Source of the DNA: DASSJF01 sp035934535
GTDB lineage: Bacteria; Sysuimicrobiota; Sysuimicrobiia; Sysuimicrobiales; Segetimicrobiaceae
DNA: 64,000 nt
Direction of reading: 5' to 3'
Assembly: GCA_035934535.1 (NCBI GenBank)
Contig: DASYXS010000167.1
Coordinates: 1 to 64,000 of the forward strand
Made by a program: the position numbers and the translations under genes. The notes below the pieces were generated by a model. It was not told the DNA's origin, did not search any database, and was given only the letters and a program-made list of their open reading frames with translations. This document shows positions 58,618 to 64,000 of the stretch, in pieces; the stretch's first letter is position 1; every line of letters begins with the position of its first letter.

Positions 58618-59450
58618 TGCGCGTCCTCCGCCGCGCCCCGGTGCACCTCGTCCTCTGGCTCGTCGGCGCGGCGTGGCTCGCGCCCGTCGTCGGACTGTTG
58701 GTCAGTTCGCTCCGCCCGGCCCCGGACGTGGCCGCGAGCGGCTGGTGGACCGTGCTCCGGCATCCGGCCTTCACGCTCGCCAACTACCGCGACGTGCTCA
58801 CGGCCCAGGGCCTCGGCGTGGGGTTCCTCAACAGTATGGCCATCGCGGCGCCGGCCACGGCCATCCCGCTCTTGATCGCCGCCTACGCCGCCTACGCGTT
58901 CGCGTGGATGGCGTTTCCGGGGCGCGGGGCCTTGTTTGCGCTCATGGTGATGCTGCTGGCCGTTCCGCTGCAGACGACGCTCGTCCCGGTGCTGCGGCTG
59001 CTCACGGCCGCCGGGCTGACGGGAACGTTTCCGGCGCTGTGGCTGGCGCACACCGGCTACGGGCTGCCGCTCGCCGTGTTTCTGCTCCGGAACTTCATCG
59101 GCGGGCTTCCGCCGGACGTGCTGGACTCCGCGGCCATCGACGGCGCCGGCGCGGCCCAGACGTTCTTCCGCGTGGTGCTGCCGCTGTCGCGGCCGGCGGT
59201 CGCCTCGTTGGCCATCTTCCAGTTTCTCTGGGTGTGGAACGACCTGCTGGTGGCACTCAGCTACCTCGGCGGGCGGCCGAGCGTGGCGCCGCTCACGGTC
59301 ACGATCGCCGGTCTGGTGAGCTCGCTCGGGAGCGGATGGCACCTGCTCACGGCCGCGGCGTTCGTCTCGATGGCGCTGCCGCTCGCCGTCTTCTTCTCGC
59401 TGCAGCCGTACTTCGTCCGCGGGCTCGTCGCCGGCGCGGTGAAAGACTAG
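58617..59450 (+). CDS. Sugar ABC transporter permease (MalG/UgpE-like)
   Basis: A 277-residue permease with six helices. It has WLAPVVGLLVSSLRPAPDVAASGWW, the characteristic FLNSMAIAAPATAIPLLIAAYAAYAFAW segment, the EAA loop VLDSAAIDGAGAAQTFFRVVLPLSRP and FQFLWVWNDLLVALSYLG. It pairs with the MalF-like protein. No MalK/UgpC-type ATPase gene follows; such importers often share a multitask ATPase encoded elsewhere. The ATG at 58617 overlaps the upstream stop. Confidence 0.92.
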   Translation: MRVLRRAPVHLVLWLVGAAWLAPVVGLLVSSLRPAPDVAASGWWTVLRHPAFTLANYRDVLTAQGLGVGFLNSMAIAAPATAIPLLIAAYAAYAFAWMAFPGRGALFALMVMLLAVPLQTTLVPVLRLLTAAGLTGTFPALWLAHTGYGLPLAVFLLRNFIGGLPPDVLDSAAIDGAGAAQTFFRVVLPLSRPAVASLAIFQFLWVWNDLLVALSYLGGRPSVAPLTVTIAGLVSSLGSGWHLLTAAAFVSMALPLAVFFSLQPYFVRGLVAGAVKD

Positions 59451-59505
59451 CGCCCGCGAGGTATCCTGTCGAATGCATGGGTTCGAAATTCGGCGGGAGG
59501 CGGCT

Positions 59506-60207
59506 ATGGACAGATTCCGTGAATCGCGGCGATTCTCCAGGCGAGATCTCTTCGTCGCGGCGGCGGCCGGAGGCGCCGCCGCCCTGGCGGCGCGGTCCGT
59601 GCCGGCGGGTTCGACGCTCGCGGCGGCGGCGGTGTCGCCGGCGGTCGAACCGGACGACGCGATCAGGCGGCTCACCGAGGGGAACGCGCGGTATGTCGCG
59701 GGGACGATGACCGCGTTCAATGAGGATCTGTCGCTGCTGAAGGCCAAGACGGCCGAGAAGCAGGCGCCGTTCGCCGCCGTCTTATCGTGCGCCGACTCGC
59801 GGGTGCCGATCGAGATCGTGTTCGACCAAAGCATCGGCCATCTCTTCGTCTGCCGGGTGGCCGGCAACATCGCGACGCCGTCGGTGATCGGCAGCTTGGA
59901 ATACGGCGCGGCCGTTCTGGGAACCGCCGCGATCATGGTCCTCGGGCATGCCAACTGCGGCGCCGTGACCGCGACGATGCAGAACAAGGCCGTTCCCGGC
60001 CAGATCAGCGGCCTTTTTCCGTATATCCGGCCCGCGGTCGATCGGGCCGGCGGCAGTCTCGACGCCGCGATTCGCGCCAACGCCCGTTATCAAGCGGCGC
60101 TGTTACAGCACGCGTCGCCGCTGCTGGCGGGGTTGGTGAAGGACGCAACGCTCAGGATCGTCGCCGCGCACTACGATCTGGCGACCGGCAAGGTCTCCCT
60201 CCTGTAG
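59506..60207 (+). CDS. Tat-exported beta-carbonic anhydrase
   Basis: A 233-residue beta-class carbonic anhydrase with a twin-arginine signal (SRRFSRRDLFVAAAAGGAAALAA). Residues about 55-233 form the enzyme. Zinc ligands are seen in VLSCADSRVPIEIVF (Cys and the Asp-Arg dyad) and VLGHANCGAVTATM (His and Cys). It interconverts CO2 and bicarbonate, here outside the cytoplasmic membrane. Beta enzymes are mostly cytosolic, so Tat export, which would deliver it folded with zinc, is noteworthy though known. GGGAGG precedes the ATG. Confidence 0.92.
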   Translation: MDRFRESRRFSRRDLFVAAAAGGAAALAARSVPAGSTLAAAAVSPAVEPDDAIRRLTEGNARYVAGTMTAFNEDLSLLKAKTAEKQAPFAAVLSCADSRVPIEIVFDQSIGHLFVCRVAGNIATPSVIGSLEYGAAVLGTAAIMVLGHANCGAVTATMQNKAVPGQISGLFPYIRPAVDRAGGSLDAAIRANARYQAALLQHASPLLAGLVKDATLRIVAAHYDLATGKVSLL

Positions 60208-60353
60208 CCGCACGAACCACAGAACAATTCTGCCCCCGGCGCAGAATGGTTCCGACGGGCACACACGTTTCGGATTGCCTCGAGCCCCCCGAGGGCGTAA
60301 GGTGTCGAGTCTGGGGACGCCCGTTCATGCACGCTTTAAAGGGAGGCAACACC

Positions 60354-60626
60354 ATGGCTGAGTCCACGAAATTGCAGCCGGGGCACGAGAGCGCCCTTCC
60401 ACAAACCACGTGGGGTGAGATCCACGAGCCCGGCGCCTACGTCGAGTTGGGCACCGGCGACCTGTATCGGATTCCCAAGGAGGCGCTGGTCACGGGCGCA
60501 AGCCCGATGGTCGTCAAGGAGTCGAGAGGCGCATCGCGGCTTGTGCTGGTGAGCCGCAACCCGTTCTGCACGCTCCTGGAGGCACGCCTGCAGTCCGCTC
60601 GGCATAACGTCGAGCCAAACTTCTAG
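60354..60626 (+). CDS. Small protein of unknown function
   Basis: A 90-residue protein that I do not recognise. It lacks a signal peptide and membrane segments. The central part (WGEIHEPGAYVELGTGDLYRIPKEALV) is predicted to be mainly beta-strand and could form a small barrel. GGGAGG stands seven bases before the ATG at 60354, a strong ribosome-binding site, and the codon use fits real genes of the window. It sits alone between the carbonic anhydrase gene and the porGD regulator region. Confidence 0.7.
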   Translation: MAESTKLQPGHESALPQTTWGEIHEPGAYVELGTGDLYRIPKEALVTGASPMVVKESRGASRLVLVSRNPFCTLLEARLQSARHNVEPNF

Positions 60627-60843
60627 CGGCCGGCGGCAGCGGCGTCTACACCACTTCGCCCGGGACGAGCGTCGCCTAGACGCGCGTCTTCGGGCCCACC
60701 GATTGGTCGCACGTCGCAGCGATCAGTGGGCGGCGGCAACGACTGCGACACCTGACGGCATGAGAGGGCGTCCCCAACTGCCACGGCTATTCGGCAGGTC
60801 CTCGTCTCCCGTTTCCAACGTGCCCAGTCTTGTTTAGCAATTC
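60627..60843. other. Intergenic stretch without recognisable gene
   Basis: About 220 bases of mixed composition between the small protein and the promoter of the FadR-type regulator. An imperfect inverted repeat (CCCACCGAT near 60698 with ATCAGTGGG near 60730) could be a weak terminator of the preceding gene. No tRNA or protein is seen here. Confidence 0.4.
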
Positions 60844-60858
60844 TTGACCACACCTGTC

Positions 60859-60887
60859 TTGACGCCCCGCGGTATCAACCCCATAAT
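60859..60887 (+). promoter_or_regulatory. Promoter of the FadR-type regulator and por genes
   Basis: TTGACG (60859-60864) and CATAAT (60882-60887) are 17 bases apart. A second -35-like TTGACC lies at 60844-60849. The predicted start is near 60894, immediately before the palindrome at 60899-60911. Confidence 0.6.
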
Positions 60888-60898
60888 ATGGTTGTTTG

Positions 60899-60911
60899 GT
60901 GGTCCGACCAC
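60899..60911 (+). promoter_or_regulatory. FadR/PdhR-type operator
   Basis: GTGGTCCGACCAC is a perfect 13-base palindrome around a CCG centre. It contains the TGGTnnnACCA core bound by FadR-subfamily GntR regulators such as PdhR. It lies just at or after the predicted transcription start, where bound repressor would block initiation of its own operon. Confidence 0.75.
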
Positions 60912-60950
60912 TGGGCCAAAGTGGAGTGACCATCTCCGGAGGCGACCGTC

Positions 60951-61706
60951 ATCGCGCCGAGTCCCGCGTCACCCATCCAGGCCGATCTCGGCCCCGTCAG
61001 GAAGACCAAAGTCTACGCGGAGGTCGCGGCGCAGATCCAGCGTCTGTTCGCCGAGGGTCGCCTCAAGCCCGGCGACAAGCTTCCCCCCGAACGTGAACTC
61101 GCCGAGATCTTCGGCGTCAGCCGCAGCTCCGTCCGCGATGCGATCCGCGTCCTCGAAATGCAGGGGCTCGTCGAGCCGCGGCACGGCGACGGTACCGTCG
61201 TCCGCGAGATTCCGATCGACCGGCTCGTGCGGCCGCTCGCCGACGCGCTGAGCGCCGGGAAAGACCTGATCGCCGACCTCTTCGACATGCGCAAGATGCT
61301 CGAACCGCCGCTGGCGCGGGCGGCCGCGTTCCGCGCGACGGACGACGACGTGCGCGCGCTGGAGCAGATCGTGGAGCGTCAGACCCGGCGGGTGCGGGCC
61401 GGCGAGCTCGCCCTCGAGGACGACAACGAGTTCCACTACCGCATCGCCACGGCCGCCAAGAACCAGGTCGTCCTGCGGACGATGGACGTGCTGATGGATC
61501 TGCTGCGCGACAGCCGCGCGCGCTCGTTGCAGGGCCCCGGACGCGCCGAGAAGTCGCTCGAGGGCCACCGCCGGATTTTGGACGCGATCCGCCGGCGGGA
61601 TCCGGACGCCGCGGCGCAGCGCATGCGCGGTCACATCGAGGAGATCGAAGGGACGCTGTTCCCGGAGAGCCGTCCGGCAGAATCGCCGGCCGGTTCCCGA
61701 GGGTGA
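60951..61706 (+). CDS. FadR-subfamily GntR transcriptional regulator, apparent non-standard start
   Basis: The protein has a GntR winged helix (KVYAEVAAQIQRLF...LAEIFGVSRSSVRDAIRVLEMQGLVEPRHGDGT) followed by an FCD ligand domain (DLFDMRKMLEPPLARAAA, EDDNEFHYRIATAAKN, HRRILDAIRRRDPDAAAQRM). Between the stop at 60927 and the first ATG (61158) the frame holds no ATG, GTG or TTG. Starting at 61158 would remove the DNA-binding domain. GGAGG at 60938-60942 points to the ATC at 60951 as the start. About 251 residues. It likely represses its own promoter and the porGD-porA genes in response to a carboxylic acid such as pyruvate or lactate. Confidence 0.8.
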   Translation: MAPSPASPIQADLGPVRKTKVYAEVAAQIQRLFAEGRLKPGDKLPPERELAEIFGVSRSSVRDAIRVLEMQGLVEPRHGDGTVVREIPIDRLVRPLADALSAGKDLIADLFDMRKMLEPPLARAAAFRATDDDVRALEQIVERQTRRVRAGELALEDDNEFHYRIATAAKNQVVLRTMDVLMDLLRDSRARSLQGPGRAEKSLEGHRRILDAIRRRDPDAAAQRMRGHIEEIEGTLFPESRPAESPAGSRG

Positions 61707-61734
61707 CGCGGCCGTAGCCGGGAGGAGGCAGGAG

Positions 61735-62907
61735 ATGGGACGCACGATTTCGGTCGAGGTGGTCTACCGGGGGATTTTCCAGACCAACCTCGCCAAGAAC
61801 ATCTGCCGCGGTATCGTGCTGGCGGCCCGTAAGGAAGGCAAGATCGGCATCGCCTTCGGCCGCTACGGCGACTCGCCGCAGCGGAACGGCATTCCGGCGA
61901 AGAACTTCGCCATCGTCGCCCCGGACGAGGACGAGCTGCAGCTGAGCATGGCGCAGTACGAGCCGGCCGAGACCGACATCACGATCAACCTCGACGACAT
62001 GCTGTGCAAGGGCGTGGAGTCCTGGGCGTGGTACGGCCTGCAGCCGATCAACGAGAAGGTCCGCGAGAACGGGGTGCTGCTGGTCACCTCCACGATGCCG
62101 CCCGCCGAGATCATCAAGTTCTGCCATACGAAGAAGACCGCGTACCGCTTCGCGGTGCTCCCGGCGCTCCCGAGTTTCTCCGGGCTGTGGGTCTACAAGG
62201 ACGACCACACCGACGTGCGGGTGCTCGGCGCGCTGCCGAAGCTGTGCCCCGACCTCGTGAGTCTCGACGCGATGCTGGCCGCGGTGAAGGAAGAGTGGAA
62301 GGACGACGTCAAGGTCGCGTCCGCCCGCCGCGCGTACGAGTCCGTCGCGATGCAGACGGTCCGCGCGGGCGAGGGCAATCCCGAGGTGCCGTACCGGTTC
62401 GATCTGCCGGGCTGGACGAAGATGCGCGAAGGCGTCACGATCGACGGCATGACGCTCGGCGAGCCGATCAAGTTCGGCGACCAGATCGGCGGGTACCGCC
62501 CGGCGCGCAACCCCTACTTCAAGAAGTACTCCACCCGCACGATGCGCCCGGTCATCGACTTCGACAAGTGCATCAAGTGCACGCTGTGCTGGCTGCAGTG
62601 TCCCGATTCCTGCTTCGACGTGACGCCCGATCAGACGTACGACCTCAACGCGGAGGCGTGCTGCGGCTGCGGCGTCTGCGAGGCCGTCTGCCCGGTGGAC
62701 GACTGCGTGACCATGGTCAACGAGCAGGCGTTCACCGACAACAAGAGCCAGTGGGAGGCCTACAAGACCGACAAGAAGGCCTACGCGAAGTGGGTCGAAG
62801 CCAGGATCACGGACCGGCCGGAGCGGTCGCACGGCTTCCGGTACAAGGGCCAGTATCAGGAGCAGGTCGCCCAGGCGGGGATCGGCACTTCGGGAGGTGG
62901 GGAGTAG
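61735..62907 (+). CDS. 2-oxoacid:ferredoxin oxidoreductase, fused gamma and delta subunits
   Basis: A 390-residue protein joining two subunits of pyruvate:ferredoxin oxidoreductase-type enzymes. Residues about 1-190 are the gamma domain (VVYRGIFQTNLAKNICRGIVLAARKEGKIGIAF...NRNGIP-like SPQRNGIPAKN). Residues about 275-340 carry two 4Fe-4S clusters: CIKCTLCWLQCPDSC and CCGCGVCEAVCPVDDC. The fused enzyme passes electrons from oxidative decarboxylation of a 2-oxoacid to ferredoxin. GGAGGAGG precedes the ATG. It follows the FadR-type regulator by 28 bases and its stop overlaps the alpha-subunit start by one base. Confidence 0.9.
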   Translation: MGRTISVEVVYRGIFQTNLAKNICRGIVLAARKEGKIGIAFGRYGDSPQRNGIPAKNFAIVAPDEDELQLSMAQYEPAETDITINLDDMLCKGVESWAWYGLQPINEKVRENGVLLVTSTMPPAEIIKFCHTKKTAYRFAVLPALPSFSGLWVYKDDHTDVRVLGALPKLCPDLVSLDAMLAAVKEEWKDDVKVASARRAYESVAMQTVRAGEGNPEVPYRFDLPGWTKMREGVTIDGMTLGEPIKFGDQIGGYRPARNPYFKKYSTRTMRPVIDFDKCIKCTLCWLQCPDSCFDVTPDQTYDLNAEACCGCGVCEAVCPVDDCVTMVNEQAFTDNKSQWEAYKTDKKAYAKWVEARITDRPERSHGFRYKGQYQEQVAQAGIGTSGGGE

Positions 62908-64000
62908 TGGACGCGGAAAGCGCAACGGCCGTCCGGACGGCGGTCGCCGAGCAGGAGGCCCTGATCAGCGGCAGCGAGGCCGTCGCCGTCGCCTCCAGGC
63001 TCGCCGACGTCGACGTCATCACCGCGTACCCGATCCGGCCGTACGACACGATGATGCAGTTCGTGGCGAAGCAGATCGCCAACGGCGAGCAGGACGCCGA
63101 GTACATCGTCGCGGAGAGCGAGCACAGCCAGTTCGAGATCGCCAAACACGCGAACGTCGTGGGCGCCCGCACGCTGTGCGGCTCGAGCGGGGTCGGCTGG
63201 TGCTACGCGTTCGAGGCGATCGCCGTCACACCGGCGCTGCGCCTGCCGATGCTGGCGATGGTCGGCAACCGCGCGCTCGACGATCCCGGGGCCTTCGGCA
63301 CGGAGCACAACGACGCGCTGGCCGCGCGCGACCTCGGGTGGATGCACATCTGGGTCGACACGGCGCAGGAGGCGCTCGACACCACGCTGATCGCCTACCG
63401 GGTCGCGGAGGACCGGCGGGTCTACCTGCCGTGCGCCATCAGCACGGACGGGGCCTTTCTCACGCACTCGCAGTCGCTGGTCAAGATCCCGCCGAAGCAG
63501 TGGGTCGACGAGTTCCTGCCCAAGTACGACCGCAAGGACCTCCGGCTCCATCCCGACAACCCGATCACGATCGCGCCCCAAGTCAACGAGGACTGGTTGA
63601 TGGAAATCCGCCGCCAGACCGACGAGGCGATGCGCAACGCGCGCACCGTGATCGAGGAGGCGTACAAGGACTTCGAGCGGATCTTCCACCGCGGCGTCGT
63701 GAACCCGTTCTTCGAGGAGTACATGACGGATGATGCGGAGCTCGTGCTGGTCGGCATGGGCACCTTGTCGATGCCGGTGAAGGTCGCGATCCGCAAGATG
63801 CGCCAGCAGGGGCAGAAGGTCGGGTTCGTGCGCATCCGGTGGTTCCGGCCGTTCGACTACGAGCGGCTCGGGGCGCTCCTGTCGAGGTTCGCCGCGGTCG
63901 GGGTGGCCGACCGCGACTTCTCGATGGGCTCGCCGTTCAACAGCGGCGTCGTCGCGAACGAGGTCCGCGCCGCGCTGTACAACCAGCCGAAGCATCCGCC
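62907..64000 (+). CDS. porA: 2-oxoacid:ferredoxin oxidoreductase alpha subunit (partial at window end)
   Basis: At least 364 residues of an alpha subunit, cut by the window end. Seen are ISGSEAVAVASRLADVDVITAYPIRPYDTMMQFVAKQI, the conserved ESEHSQFEIAKHANVVGARTLCGSSGVGW, PMLAMVGNRALDDPGAFGTEHNDALAARDLGWMHIW, and the later VLVGMGTLSMPVKVAIRKMRQQGQKVGFVRIRWFRPFD. The GTG start at 62907 overlaps the TAG of porGD by one base. The beta subunit (TPP-binding) is expected just beyond the window. Confidence 0.92.
   Translation, partial: MDAESATAVRTAVAEQEALISGSEAVAVASRLADVDVITAYPIRPYDTMMQFVAKQIANGEQDAEYIVAESEHSQFEIAKHANVVGARTLCGSSGVGWCYAFEAIAVTPALRLPMLAMVGNRALDDPGAFGTEHNDALAARDLGWMHIWVDTAQEALDTTLIAYRVAEDRRVYLPCAISTDGAFLTHSQSLVKIPPKQWVDEFLPKYDRKDLRLHPDNPITIAPQVNEDWLMEIRRQTDEAMRNARTVIEEAYKDFERIFHRGVVNPFFEEYMTDDAELVLVGMGTLSMPVKVAIRKMRQQGQKVGFVRIRWFRPFDYERLGALLSRFAAVGVADRDFSMGSPFNSGVVANEVRAALYNQPKHP

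Overview
The window is about 70% G+C by eye. It reads as chromosomal DNA from a deep-branching bacterium related to Firmicutes and other Terrabacteria. Two gene blocks support this. The minus-strand run mfd-mazG-rqcP-(eno, lytic transglycosylase)-divIC-yabR is the Bacillus yabN-yabR neighbourhood without its sporulation genes spoVT, yabP and yabQ. The run tmk-darA-holB is the Bacillus tmk-yaaQ-holB block. An R3H/SpoIIIAA-like ATPase, a K+-independent H+-pyrophosphatase, an archaeal-type phosphoglycerate mutase, an endonuclease Q and a 2-oxoacid:ferredoxin oxidoreductase suggest a thermophilic or anaerobic ancestry. A candidate lineage such as Sysuimicrobiota (CSP1-3) is possible, but that is a guess.

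Layout. 1-9 kb: a possible IS-end repeat, then small metabolic enzymes (DJ-1, MBL hydrolase, DUF1445, cupin, alpha/beta hydrolases, PxpA, squalene-cyclase-like protein, M20 peptidase). 8.7-18.5 kb: the minus-strand housekeeping cluster yabR, divIC, slt, eno, rqcP, mazG, mfd, followed by nadE. 18.5-23.4 kb: a frameshifted lysE, a class A beta-lactamase-like hydrolase and a peptide ABC importer without ATPases. 23.5-33 kb: glnA with a structured leader, four small VOC/DinB/SRPBCC genes, then an operon of hppA, a HisKA_2 sensor kinase and an ANTAR response regulator. 33-44 kb: DUF192, a secreted hydrolase, a geranylgeranyl-reductase-like enzyme, EndoQ, an rRNA methyltransferase, the R3H ATPase behind an attenuator-like leader, tmk-darA-holB, a zinc-ribbon membrane protein and endonuclease IV. 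44-50 kb: an EamA transporter, a PLP enzyme of Met/Cys metabolism, and an ArsR-SRPBCC-DUF899-DUF2182-DUF899-DinB run behind a palindromic operator. 50-56 kb: a HAD hydrolase, ddl, a DapF-like protein lacking both catalytic cysteines, apgM, a heptad-repeat protein and a TrmA-family methyltransferase. 56-64 kb: a sugar ABC importer, a Tat-exported beta-carbonic anhydrase, and a FadR-type regulator with its operator in front of porGD-porA, which runs off the end.

The most interesting proposal is a possible nitrogen-linked antitermination circuit. The glnA leader shows a good promoter, two adjacent hexaloop hairpins (loops UAAGAC and CGAGAC) and an intrinsic terminator whose 5' arm overlaps the second hairpin. 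This is the architecture used by ANTAR antiterminators, and an ANTAR regulator with its kinase is encoded 2-6 kb away. That regulator carries an unrecognised C-terminal region of roughly 300 residues plus a basic tail. The match to the known RNA motif is partial (loop position 4 is G, but position 1 is not A), so the link is a hypothesis.

Promoters that can be read by eye are standard sigma-70 type (TTGACA-17-TATAAT before yabR). Several genes have the -10 box only 6-9 bases before the start codon, which suggests leaderless mRNAs.
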